Notes under the pieces: model-generated
Told to the model about the DNA's origin: nothing
Seen by the model: only the letters and a program-made list of their open reading frames with translations
The model's database searches: none
Position numbers and translations under genes: made by a program
Assembly (NCBI RefSeq): GCF_006539565.1
Contig: NZ_BJNG01000052.1
Location: forward strand, 1-33,623
Direction: 5' to 3'
DNA: 33,623 nucleotides
DNA from: Pseudonocardia hydrocarbonoxydans
GTDB taxonomy: Bacteria; Actinomycetota; Actinomycetes; Mycobacteriales; Pseudonocardiaceae
In this document: piece after piece, positions 7,082-14,124 of the stretch
How the letters are laid out: each line of letters starts with the position of its first letter
Numbering within the stretch: position 1 is the stretch's first letter

Positions 7082-8245
7082 TCAGGCGACCTCCGACAAC
7101 GCTTCGGTCAGCTCGCGGACGCTCGTGCTCCGGCCCAAGGGGCGGAGCCGGGTCGTGATGACGCGGAGCATGTGCAGTGCACGGCCCGACGGGGCAGACC
7201 GTACGCCGTCGATGGCGGTCATCGCGGTCCGGCAGGCCTCGTCGAACTCCCGCAGATCGACGAGTGCCACTGCCCGTCGGGCCAGGCAGAGCGTGCGGTC
7301 GCGGACGTGCCCGTCCGGCCAGGCCGCGAGCGCCTCGCGGCACGCCTGTTCTGCGGCGGCCGGCTGCCGGAGGACGAGGAGGCACAGCGCGGCCTCCATC
7401 TGCACGTAGGACTTCGTGCAGTACGACGAATGCGCGTCAGCCGTGTTGACGGAGGCGGTGGTGAGATCGACGGCCCGCTCGATCGCGGACCGCGCGCCGT
7501 GCTCGTCACGCATTCGGGCCGACGTCAACGCGGACTGGCGAAGGCACACGGGCACGAGATGCGGGAACCGCTCGGTCGCGTCGGTCAACGCCCGCTGAGC
7601 GGTGGACGCGGCCAGCGGCAGATCGGCGGCCATGGTCAGCACGTTCGCCTTGCGCATCCGGTTGTAGGTGGTCAGTTCCCCGTCGCCGGCCATCTCCGCG
7701 AAATCCACTGCGCGGCAGGTCAGACGCAGAGCCTCCGCGTCGTTGCCCACGTCCTGTTGCAACCACCCGGTGAACTCGGCGTACCGGGACGCCAGGCGCC
7801 CGACGTCGGTGGCTCCGCCGGCCGCCAGCTGCTCGACCTGGCCGAGCTGCGCGAGGGCTGTGGCCAGCACGAAGTTCGGCCCCGCGATGTTGTCGAAACG
7901 GGTGTGCTCGGTGAGCTGCCGCTCGAAGTAGCTCAGCACCGCCTCCGTCGGAGCCGTCCGGTGTGCCGTGTGTGCGACGAGCGCCGTGATGTCGGCCCGT
8001 GCTCCGTCGCCGTCCTCGGAGAAGCCGAGCGCGGCCGCGTCGAGCTCGAAGACCTCCTGCAGCAGCAGCCGGTTGACGGCCTCGGGATGCGCACGGCCGT
8101 TCTCCCAGCGCGAGATCAGTACCCGCAGGCTCGCGTCCGACGCCACGTCCACGCCGAGGCGTCGGGCGGCGCGCGTCAGCTCGGATCGTAGGTCGGCAGA
8201 TGACCACCCGCGCGAAAGGCGGGCCTCTCGAAGAAGTCTCGACAT
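7082..8245 (-). CDS. XRE-family regulator with TPR-like C-terminal domain
   Basis: A 387-residue transcriptional regulator. Residues 1-60 form a helix-turn-helix of the lambda-repressor/XRE class, with RLGVDVASDASLRVLISRWENGRAHPEAVNRLL as the recognition region. The remainder is a long run of helical repeats (for example LASRYAEFTGWLQQDVGNDAEAL and YVQMEAALCLLVLRQPAAAEQA) typical of the TPR-like ligand-sensing part of actinobacterial regulators. It lies next to the excisionase and transfer operon but is transcribed away from it, so it is the likely switch for the element. The ATG at 8245 has a strong GGGAGGGATC ribosome site. The upstream region contains GTAACGC/GCGTTAC half-sites that may be its own operators. 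Confidence 0.85.
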   Translation of the reverse strand: MSRLLREARLSRGWSSADLRSELTRAARRLGVDVASDASLRVLISRWENGRAHPEAVNRLLLQEVFELDAAALGFSEDGDGARADITALVAHTAHRTAPTEAVLSYFERQLTEHTRFDNIAGPNFVLATALAQLGQVEQLAAGGATDVGRLASRYAEFTGWLQQDVGNDAEALRLTCRAVDFAEMAGDGELTTYNRMRKANVLTMAADLPLAASTAQRALTDATERFPHLVPVCLRQSALTSARMRDEHGARSAIERAVDLTTASVNTADAHSSYCTKSYVQMEAALCLLVLRQPAAAEQACREALAAWPDGHVRDRTLCLARRAVALVDLREFDEACRTAMTAIDGVRSAPSGRALHMLRVITTRLRPLGRSTSVRELTEALSEVA

Positions 8246-8471
8246 GATCCCTCCCGCCCGAAGAAGAAGTGGCGGCTCCTCAATGATCGCACATTATCGG
8301 GGCAGTCGAAAGGCGTAACGCGTGCGGCGTTACCTCCCGTTACCCCTCGTCTCGTTTCGCATCGCTGACATCTGAGGTTTCGTTGTCGGTGCTGGCTGAA
8401 CGCCTGCACGGAGGCTCCTCGGGCCACCGTTAACAAATGCACACGATCACGTGCAGTGAACGGAGCGAGAC
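8246..8471. promoter_or_regulatory. Divergent control region between the XRE regulator and the transfer operon
   Basis: 226 bases without a gene. On the minus strand GATAAT (8298 to 8293) matches 5 of 6 bases of the -10 consensus, about 48 bases before the regulator ATG, with no good -35 box at 16-18 bp spacing. The -35 position is overlapped by an inverted repeat (8315-8333). Towards the rightward operon there is a second short inverted repeat, TGCAC-8nt-GTGCA (8438-8455), just before the first gene's GGAG ribosome site. Confidence 0.55.
8315..8344. repeat. Operator-like half-site array (GTAACGC / GCGTTAC / CGTTACC)
   Basis: GTAACGC at 8315-8321 and GCGTTAC at 8327-8333 form a perfect 7-bp inverted repeat with a 5-base spacer. 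A third copy, CGTTACC at 8338-8344, repeats CGTTACC of 8328-8334 exactly 10 bases downstream, one helical turn. This arrangement suits cooperative binding of the adjacent XRE regulator. The binding protein is inferred. Confidence 0.55.
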
Positions 8472-8810
8472 ATGACCGATCAGGTTCCGAAGCCCGCGCA
8501 ATGGCGAGAGTCGCTGCGCACGCAGGCGCTCGCGAGCGCCTTGAGCAAGCGCGCCGCCGGGGTGCCGACGTACTCGGTGCCCGAGGCCGCCGCCCTGCTG
8601 AGCATCTCCCAGGAGTACCTCTACCGGCTGATCCAGGCCGACGGCTTCCCGGCCGTTCGGATGCGCGCCGGTCGTGCGCAGGGCCGGTACGTCGTGCCGG
8701 CCAAGGCCGTCGAGCGGTTGCTCAACGAGGCGGCCGACGCCGTCGGATGTGTGGAGTCCGCCGACGTCGCGGCGCAGTGGCGGTCCCGCGCGCCCGGAGG
8801 TGTGGCGTGA
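8472..8810 (+). CDS. Excisionase-like HTH protein (HTH_17)
   Basis: A 112-residue protein with a MerR/Xis-type winged-helix DNA-binding domain at about residues 32-85: YSVPEAAALLSISQEYLYRLIQ followed by the wing GRYVVPAKAVERLL. Such proteins on actinobacterial elements act as recombination directionality factors or as regulators of the transfer genes. It is first in the rightward operon, facing away from the XRE regulator. The ATG has GGAG upstream. Its stop overlaps the next start (ATGA at 8810). It is not adjacent to the integrase, which is slightly unusual for a Xis, so a purely regulatory role is also possible. Confidence 0.78.
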   Translation: MTDQVPKPAQWRESLRTQALASALSKRAAGVPTYSVPEAAALLSISQEYLYRLIQADGFPAVRMRAGRAQGRYVVPAKAVERLLNEAADAVGCVESADVAAQWRSRAPGGVA

Positions 8811-9067
8811 TGACCGACGTCGGGCTGCTCATCTTCTTCGCAGTGCTCGGTGCGGTGATCTGTGCGAAGGCGCGAGTCCCGGCGGGCGCGGTGGTGTTCT
8901 CGCTGATCGCGCTGGTGTTGTTCGTCGGTACCCCGATGGGTGCGGGCCTGCCGGGTGCGGTGTCGACGTTCATGTCGACGGTGGGTGAGGCCTCGCAGCC
9001 GTTCACCAACGGCAACCCCGGCCCGGCCACGGCCAGCACTGATGGCGGGCCGGGAGCGGTCGGGTGA
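8810..9067 (+). CDS. Small two-helix membrane protein
   Basis: 85 residues. Two hydrophobic segments are visible (VGLLIFFAVLGAVICA at about 4-19 and AGAVVFSLIALVLFVG at about 25-40), followed by a hydrophilic Gly/Pro/Ser/Thr tail. No family recognised. The start and stop overlap both neighbours by four bases (ATGA at 8810, GTGA at 9064), which argues strongly that this is a translated, coupled member of the operon. Small membrane proteins in this position on actinobacterial elements are often thought to help DNA transfer between hyphae, but nothing in the sequence proves that here. Confidence 0.7.
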   Translation: MTDVGLLIFFAVLGAVICAKARVPAGAVVFSLIALVLFVGTPMGAGLPGAVSTFMSTVGEASQPFTNGNPGPATASTDGGPGAVG

Positions 9068-9645
9068 GCGCCGCGGCGGGAACGCGGTCCACGCGGCGCG
9101 AGCCGGGGGACTCCCATGTCGAGCCGTCGCAGTGGCGGCATCGGGCGGCGTGTCGGTCGGTGGACCCGGAGATCTTCTTCCCGACCGCGGTGCAGGGGTC
9201 GGAGTTCGAGCGGCAGGTCGGGATCGCCAAGGCGGTCTGCGCCGGTTGCCCGGTGCGCGACGCCTGCCTGTCCTGGGCCATGACCGGGCTGACGGACGGG
9301 GTCGCGGGCGGGATGACCGAGCACGAGCGCCGCACCGAACTGCGCCGGCGCCAGCCCCGCCGGACGGGCCGGCTCCAGCGGCCACGCACCCCGAAACGCC
9401 CGCCGGGCGGATCGCAGGCGGAAGTCGCCGCGGCTGGGCGGGCGGCGCTGGCGGCCGGGATGCCGGCGCGGGAGGTGGCGGGGGAGTTCCTGGTCTCGCT
9501 GCGCACCGCGGAGCGCTGGGCCCAGGCGGTCCGCGCCCGCACGAGAACGGACGAGGGGAGCGCCGGCGGCAACCGGGCTCCCCTCGGGATCTCCCACAGC
9601 AACGCCCTGGCAGGCACACGAGCGGAAGGACTGAAGACTAGATGA
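9064..9645 (+). CDS. WhiB-family regulator with an additional C-terminal HTH
   Basis: 193 residues. The WhiB domain has the four iron-sulfur-cluster cysteines Cys30, Cys59, Cys62 and Cys68 (C-x2-C-x5-C for the last three), followed by the G-rich turn GVAGG (79-83), where the usual Trp is Ala, and a basic stretch. WhiB proteins bind a [4Fe-4S] cluster and usually work by contacting the principal sigma factor. After the basic linker, residues about 133-166 (AAGRAALAAGMPAREVAGEFLVSLRTAERWAQ) look like a homeodomain-type HTH, which classical WhiB proteins lack. The GTG start overlaps the previous stop, and the stop overlaps the next ATG. It probably regulates the element's own transfer genes. Confidence 0.85.
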   Translation: MSAAAGTRSTRREPGDSHVEPSQWRHRAACRSVDPEIFFPTAVQGSEFERQVGIAKAVCAGCPVRDACLSWAMTGLTDGVAGGMTEHERRTELRRRQPRRTGRLQRPRTPKRPPGGSQAEVAAAGRAALAAGMPAREVAGEFLVSLRTAERWAQAVRARTRTDEGSAGGNRAPLGISHSNALAGTRAEGLKTR

Positions 9646-10082
9646 GAACCCCCGACAACCCCCAGACCCACAGCGACTCCGACTACCGCCCGCTGGCGGT
9701 GCGGTCCGCCGACGCGGGGGCGCAGGCGTGGCGCCAGACGGCACACGCCCAGCGAACCAGTACACCGGATCACGTCGACTTCTACGCCATCGCCGCGGAA
9801 CTGGTCGACACGCTGCGTTCCCTCGACTTCCTCGCCGGGCTGTTGGCGGGGCAGGTCGCGGCCTACCCCGGGACGGTCGTGGTCACGGGTGGCGAAATCT
9901 TCGACGACCAGGGCGCGGTTCCCGAGCATCGGCTGCGGTCGGCGGTGTTGGCGCTGGCCGAGACCCGGCAGGGCCTCGTCGCCGCGGAGCGTGCGGCGAA
10001 CCGGTACTGGTCGGCGATCTCCCACATCGGCGTCGGATACGACGCTGCCGCGGCCACGGGTGGCACGGAGGTGGCGCCGTGA
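9642..10082 (+). CDS. Hypothetical protein of the transfer operon
   Basis: 146 residues, no family recognised. The first 45 residues are polar. The rest is mainly helical, with Ala/Leu-rich heptad-like stretches (FYAIAAELVDTLRSLDFLAGLLAGQVAAY and SAVLALAETRQGLVAAERAANRYW), so a helical bundle or coiled coil is likely. No signal peptide or metal motif. It is translationally coupled on both sides (ATGA at 9642, GTGA at 10079) and directly precedes the coupling ATPase, so a role as an accessory of the transfer machinery is plausible but unproven. Confidence 0.7.
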   Translation: MRTPDNPQTHSDSDYRPLAVRSADAGAQAWRQTAHAQRTSTPDHVDFYAIAAELVDTLRSLDFLAGLLAGQVAAYPGTVVVTGGEIFDDQGAVPEHRLRSAVLALAETRQGLVAAERAANRYWSAISHIGVGYDAAAATGGTEVAP

Positions 10083-12124
10083 ACGTGTTCCTCCTCCTGG
10101 TCGTCCTGCTCGTGGTCGCCGCGGTCCTGCGGCGCCGCGGCTCGAACGGCTATGCCGCGGTCGCGGTTCTGCTGGCCGCGTTCCCGGCGCTGACGTTGGC
10201 GCAGCGGGTCCCGTGGTGGGGCTGGGCGATCGCCTTGGTGGCCGTGGGCCTCATCGGGTGGCAGTGGGCCGCCCGGTCCGCGGTGGTGGTCACCCGCTGG
10301 TCCGCCCGCACCCGGCGCAAGTCCGGGGTGGCCTCGACCACCGACCTCCTGCGCCACGCCTCCCCGCGGGCGATCCGCAAGCGGGCCGCCACAGTGAAGC
10401 CGTCTCTGGCGGCCGCCGGACGGTGGGCGCGATGGCGGGTCCCACCGATCGACATCGGTATCGAGCTCTGCCGGGTCGGAGCCATGAGCGTGTGGTGTCT
10501 GATCGAGGACGTCGTCATGATCTTCGGCGGCCCCCGCACGGGGAAGACGGGGTGGATCGCCGGGCGGATCCTCGACGCCGCGGGTGCCGTCCTCGTCACC
10601 TCCACCCGCACCGACCTGCTCGAGCTCTGCGGCCCGCTGCGGGCGGCGAAGGGCCCGGTGTCCGTGTTCAACCCGGTCGGTCTGGCCGGGCACCCGTCGA
10701 CGATCACGTTCGACCCGCTCACCGGGTGCCAGGACCCGGTGACGGCAGGAGAGCGGGCGTCCGACCTGGTCGCCGCGGTGACGCGGGCGGGCGGTGGCGG
10801 CGAGCGGGAGTTCTGGAACAGCCAGGCCCGCCGCCTGCTCACCACCCTGCTGCACGCCGCTGCCCTCGGGGACGGCACCACGATCGAGGACGTCGGGCGC
10901 TGGCTGGGCACCGAATCGGATATGCAGCGCGAGGTACCGCCGTTGCTGCGGCGTTCGCCGGTGAAGGCGTTCGAGCAGGACCTCGGCCAGTTCCTGGGGA
11001 CGAACCCGAACACCCGCACGAGCATCTCCTCGACGGTGGCGCCGGCGTTGAACTGGCTCAATCACCCAGCCGCAGTCGAGGCCTCGGCCCGAGGCGTGGG
11101 GTTCGACGTCGCCGAGCTGCTCCGGTCGCGGGCGACTGTGTTCCTGCTGGGTGGGGAGGAGACCCAGACCGCCCCGCTGGTCTGCGCGTTGACGGGGCAC
11201 ATCGCCCGGGAGGCCCGCCGGCTAGCCGCCCTGAGTCCGAAGGGCCGTCTCGACCCGCACCTCACCCTCGCTCTCGACGAGGCCGCGCTGATCTCGCCTG
11301 TGCCGTTGGAGTCGTGGACGGCGGACATGGGCGGTCGCGGGGTCACCATCATCGCCGCGTTCCAGTCCCGCGCCCAGCTCCTCGCCCGCTGGGGTGAGCA
11401 CGCGACGGCGACGATCCTGAACAACACCGCCGCCGTCATGGTGTTCGGCGGCACTCGCGACCGAGACGACCTGGACTTCTGGTCGACGCTCGCCGGGGAG
11501 CGCGACGAGCCGACACTGACCACGGACATGCACGGTCGCGTGGCCTCCAAGACGACCCGCCGGGTCCCGGTCCTGCCGCCCGCACAGCTCGCGAACCTCC
11601 CGGCCGGGCGGGTCCTGTTGGTGCGGCGTGGGATCCCCCCGGTGATCGGGCGGGTCGTGATGGCGTGGCACCGCCGCGACGTCCGCGACCAGGTGTTCCA
11701 TCGGGACCACCCGGTCGCCGCGGCACGGATCGGTGGGGTCCGTACCCGACTGCTGCGCCCGGCCCGGGTCGTCGGTGCGGTGCTGCGCCGGTGGGCGGCC
11801 ACGATCTCGGCCGGTACGAGATCCACCGTGCGCCACTCGACGTCGGCGGTCCGGACCCGGGCGGCGCGGGGATGGCGCTGGCTGACCAGCGCGCCCGGCG
11901 GGAACGAGGTCGACGTCGAGCCACCGACCGTCGAGCACCAGCTCCCGATCGGCCATCAGAGCGGCGCGGATCCGACGCCCGGCCCGGGCGCCGAGGTGAT
12001 CCCGTTCCCGACGACCCCGTCGGGCGAGCTTCGTCCGATCCAGGGGGCCGACCGCAAGCACGACAGCGAGTCCGGCAACGGCCTCGACGACGAGCACGAC
12101 GATCCGTGGGGAGATGTCCGATGA
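10079..12124 (+). CDS. VirD4/TraG-type conjugative coupling ATPase
   Basis: 681-residue membrane-anchored DNA-translocating ATPase of the type IV coupling protein class. The N-terminus has two hydrophobic segments (VFLLLVVLLVVAAVL and WWGWAIALVAVGLIGW). The ATPase has Walker A GGPRTGKT at 150-157 and Walker B LTLALDEAAL with Asp400-Glu401. Before Walker B is the coupling-protein signature FWNSQARRLLTTLLHAAAL, and after it AFQSRAQLLARWGEHATATILNNTAAVMVFGG, typical of TraG/TraD/VirD4. The C-terminus is Asp/Pro-rich and probably disordered. It would link the relaxase-DNA complex to a transfer channel. It is more like VirD4 than the FtsK/TraB translocases of pSAM2-type elements. The GTG start overlaps the previous stop. 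Confidence 0.85.
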   Translation: MNVFLLLVVLLVVAAVLRRRGSNGYAAVAVLLAAFPALTLAQRVPWWGWAIALVAVGLIGWQWAARSAVVVTRWSARTRRKSGVASTTDLLRHASPRAIRKRAATVKPSLAAAGRWARWRVPPIDIGIELCRVGAMSVWCLIEDVVMIFGGPRTGKTGWIAGRILDAAGAVLVTSTRTDLLELCGPLRAAKGPVSVFNPVGLAGHPSTITFDPLTGCQDPVTAGERASDLVAAVTRAGGGGEREFWNSQARRLLTTLLHAAALGDGTTIEDVGRWLGTESDMQREVPPLLRRSPVKAFEQDLGQFLGTNPNTRTSISSTVAPALNWLNHPAAVEASARGVGFDVAELLRSRATVFLLGGEETQTAPLVCALTGHIAREARRLAALSPKGRLDPHLTLALDEAALISPVPLESWTADMGGRGVTIIAAFQSRAQLLARWGEHATATILNNTAAVMVFGGTRDRDDLDFWSTLAGERDEPTLTTDMHGRVASKTTRRVPVLPPAQLANLPAGRVLLVRRGIPPVIGRVVMAWHRRDVRDQVFHRDHPVAAARIGGVRTRLLRPARVVGAVLRRWAATISAGTRSTVRHSTSAVRTRAARGWRWLTSAPGGNEVDVEPPTVEHQLPIGHQSGADPTPGPGAEVIPFPTTPSGELRPIQGADRKHDSESGNGLDDEHDDPWGDVR

Positions 12125-12405
12125 CCGATCGCGACCACCGGGCCGGCGATCACACAGCCGAGGGGCGCTGCACGTCAGGGGTGGCACCGCAAGATGCGCA
12201 GCAATTGCGACCTTGGACCGCGCAGGGCGCCACGATCGACACCGCCCACCTCCGGATCTGCGTCGGCGAGGACCGCGAGGAGGACGAGCGACGCGAGCAG
12301 CTCGCCCGCTGGCACACCGACGACGCCCGCGATGTCGACGCGCGGTGCGACGGGGACGATGGTCCGGAGTGGATCGTGTGTGACGACGGGCCGGGTCTGC
12401 CGTGA
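12121..12405 (+). CDS. Small acidic protein sharing a C-terminal module with the relaxase
   Basis: 94 residues, Asp/Glu/Arg-rich, no known family. Its second half (residues about 53-92) contains REEDERREQLARWHTDD, then a short acidic spacer and CDDGPGLP. The extreme C-terminus of the MobF relaxase, encoded 6 kb downstream, contains AEEDQRAEQLGRWHDDD, an acidic spacer and VDDGP, so the two share a tail module. The start overlaps the coupling-protein stop (ATGA at 12121) and its stop overlaps the next GTG (12402). A docking or recognition role for the shared tail is an inference. Confidence 0.7.
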   Translation: MTDRDHRAGDHTAEGRCTSGVAPQDAQQLRPWTAQGATIDTAHLRICVGEDREEDERREQLARWHTDDARDVDARCDGDDGPEWIVCDDGPGLP

Positions 12406-13067
12406 CCGCCCCTCGTCACGAGCCCGAGTTCGCCCGCGCTGACGCGCTCGCCGCGGTCGTGCGGGAGATCGACGGCCTGCGCCGCACCGTCGACCCGCTC
12501 CGGGACATCGGTGGCCGCCTCGACGACCTGGGACAGCTGGTCGGGCAACTCTCCGACGCCGTCAACGCCGTCTCCGCTCGCCCGGGCCCGACCCCGGCCC
12601 CGTCGTGGCTTCTCCTTCCCACTGATCCGGCGGTGGCGGATCGGGTGCTGGGGGAGGTTTGCGGGTGGCTGCACGCGGTGTTCCTGCGCTACCCGGACGG
12701 CGCCACGGCGCTGCCGGAGTGCTGGCTCTACCACCCCGACGTCGTCGAGGAACTGCTCTGGTTGATGCACGCCTGGTGTGCTGCCTACCAGGGCAAGGCG
12801 GCATCGGTGCAGCTCGCCGGGGACTGGCACGACCGGCAACGACCCGGCGTCGTCCGTCGCATCCGCGGGAACGCGGGCTCGTGCTCGATCGAGCGCCACC
12901 AGACCCGCGACGACTGGGACCAGCGCCCCACCGGCGCCGTCCCCGTCCCCGGCATCGGTGCCGCCGCGGCGATCGCCGGGTGGTGGGCGAGGCACCGCGA
13001 CGACCCCGCACCCGAACCCGCGAGGCGCGAGGGCGCGCCGCTCACGAACGGAATCGCGCACCGATGA
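12402..13067 (+). CDS. Element-associated protein with a coiled-coil start and a DUF4913-like core
   Basis: 221 residues. Residues 12-60 (ADALAAVVREIDGLRRTVDPLRDIGGRLDDLGQLVGQLSDAV) form a likely coiled coil. The core (about 68-165) has spaced Trp residues and a WLYHPDVVEELLWLMHAW segment, then GDWHDRQRPGVVRRI, a pattern like DUF4913 proteins found on actinobacterial plasmids and integrated elements. The match is by eye and weak. The C-terminal part contains a small hydrophobic patch (GIGAAAAIAGWWA) and a charged tail. Function unknown. The GTG start at 12402 overlaps the preceding stop, and its stop overlaps the ATG at 13064. Confidence 0.68.
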   Translation: MTAPRHEPEFARADALAAVVREIDGLRRTVDPLRDIGGRLDDLGQLVGQLSDAVNAVSARPGPTPAPSWLLLPTDPAVADRVLGEVCGWLHAVFLRYPDGATALPECWLYHPDVVEELLWLMHAWCAAYQGKAASVQLAGDWHDRQRPGVVRRIRGNAGSCSIERHQTRDDWDQRPTGAVPVPGIGAAAAIAGWWARHRDDPAPEPARREGAPLTNGIAHR

Positions 13068-13903
13068 ACCTCACCAACGCCGAGCCGGGTCGGCGGGCCG
13101 CCCGGGTCGCGATTTGGCTCCCGGGACTCGCCGTCGCAGTCGGTGCCGCGGTCGCGACCGCGCACGGCCTCTACGAGGTCGCCCACGCAGCCCGCGTCCC
13201 CGCCGCCATCGCCTGGATCTACCCGTTGATCACGGACGGTCTGGCCCTGGTCGCCTACACCGCCACCGCCCGCCTCACCGGGAGCGCCGCCCGCTACGCG
13301 TGGTCCGTCGTCGTCCTTGCCGCCGGCCTGTCGGGTCTCGCCCAGGCGGTGTTCCTCGCCTCAGGATCCGCGGTCGACGCGTCACCGGCGCTGCGGTTCG
13401 GCGTCGGGGCGTGGCCTGCAGTCGCGGCGGCGATCGTCGCGCACCTGCTCTACCTCCTCGCTACAGACGACCACGTCGCGCCACACGTCGGCCGTGGTGT
13501 TCAACCGGAACCGTTCAACCCGGAGCCCGTTCACCCCGGGCCACCCGCTGTTCAACCGAGCCCCGCCGATGACCGGCCCGCAACCGTTCAACGTCCACCC
13601 GAGGTCGCCGCCCCGGCGGGTCGCTCCGCGCTCGCTCCGGCACCGGCTGAACAGCCCGCGGTCGCTCCGGCCCGTGACCGAGCACGAGCCGCTGCGGAGC
13701 GGCACGCCCGCCGCCACGGTGCCCTTCCGACGGTCACCGAACTGGAATCCGCCGCCGAGGTGTCCCGGGGAACCGCCTCCGCCGTCCTGAAGCTCCTCCG
13801 AGCCCAGCCGGCCCCGCTGCACCTGATCAGCCGCAGCGCCGATCAGCCCGACCCGAACGAGCACGACGACGACCCGATCATCGAGAAGGCCACCCAGCCA
13901 TGA
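13064..13903 (+). CDS. DUF2637 (SpdB-like) membrane protein with HTH-like tail
   Basis: 279 residues. The N-terminal half has four hydrophobic segments, in order WLPGLAVAVGAAVATAHGLY, AIAWIYPLITDGLALVAYTA, YAWSVVVLAAGLSGLAQAVF and AWPAVAAAIVAHLLYLLA, the layout of DUF2637 proteins. On Streptomyces plasmids, related Spd proteins affect plasmid spread between hyphal compartments. A Pro-rich linker follows. The C-terminus (about 220-262) contains ARRHGALPTVTELESAAEVSRGTASAVLKLL, which resembles a helix-turn-helix. So the protein may tie DNA to the membrane (inference). Start and stop both overlap their neighbours (ATGA at 13064 and 13900). Confidence 0.8.
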   Translation: MNLTNAEPGRRAARVAIWLPGLAVAVGAAVATAHGLYEVAHAARVPAAIAWIYPLITDGLALVAYTATARLTGSAARYAWSVVVLAAGLSGLAQAVFLASGSAVDASPALRFGVGAWPAVAAAIVAHLLYLLATDDHVAPHVGRGVQPEPFNPEPVHPGPPAVQPSPADDRPATVQRPPEVAAPAGRSALAPAPAEQPAVAPARDRARAAAERHARRHGALPTVTELESAAEVSRGTASAVLKLLRAQPAPLHLISRSADQPDPNEHDDDPIIEKATQP

Positions 13904-14124
13904 CCGACCCGAGCAGCACCACGAGCCCCGAGACCGAGCACTACTCCAGTCAGACGAACGAGAGCCGAGAACGAGACCCAAGGACCACAAGATCCCATGC
14001 AGCACACCTTGGCATCGTGATCATTTGGCCCGGACCGGCCTCCGGCCGGCCCCAACCGACGCTCCGCGCGGTTGCTCCTTGTCTGCAACCGTTCACGATC
14101 GTTTCGATGGGTGGATGGTCCTGA
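13900..14124 (+). CDS. Small ORF linking the membrane protein to the relaxase
   Basis: 74 codons, no family recognised, Ser/Thr/Arg-rich then hydrophobic. In its favour, the ATG overlaps the previous stop (ATGA) and its TGA shares its last A with the relaxase ATG (TGATG at 14122-14126), so it would continue the coupled chain. Against it, the codon use is less biased than in its neighbours and the stretch contains an inverted repeat that could be part of a transfer origin. It may be a genuine small protein, a translational-coupling leader, or an intergenic region open by chance. Confidence 0.4.
   Translation: MTDPSSTTSPETEHYSSQTNESRERDPRTTRSHAAHLGIVIIWPGPASGRPQPTLRAVAPCLQPFTIVSMGGWS
14025..14055. 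repeat. Inverted repeat upstream of the relaxase (oriT candidate)
   Basis: CCGGCC (14035-14040) and GGCCGG (14044-14049) pair around a 3-base loop TCC. Outer TTGG (14025-14028) and CCAA (14052-14055) can pair around an asymmetric internal loop. It lies about 70-100 bases before the MobF relaxase start, where transfer origins of such elements are often found. No nick-site consensus was recognised. Confidence 0.3.
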
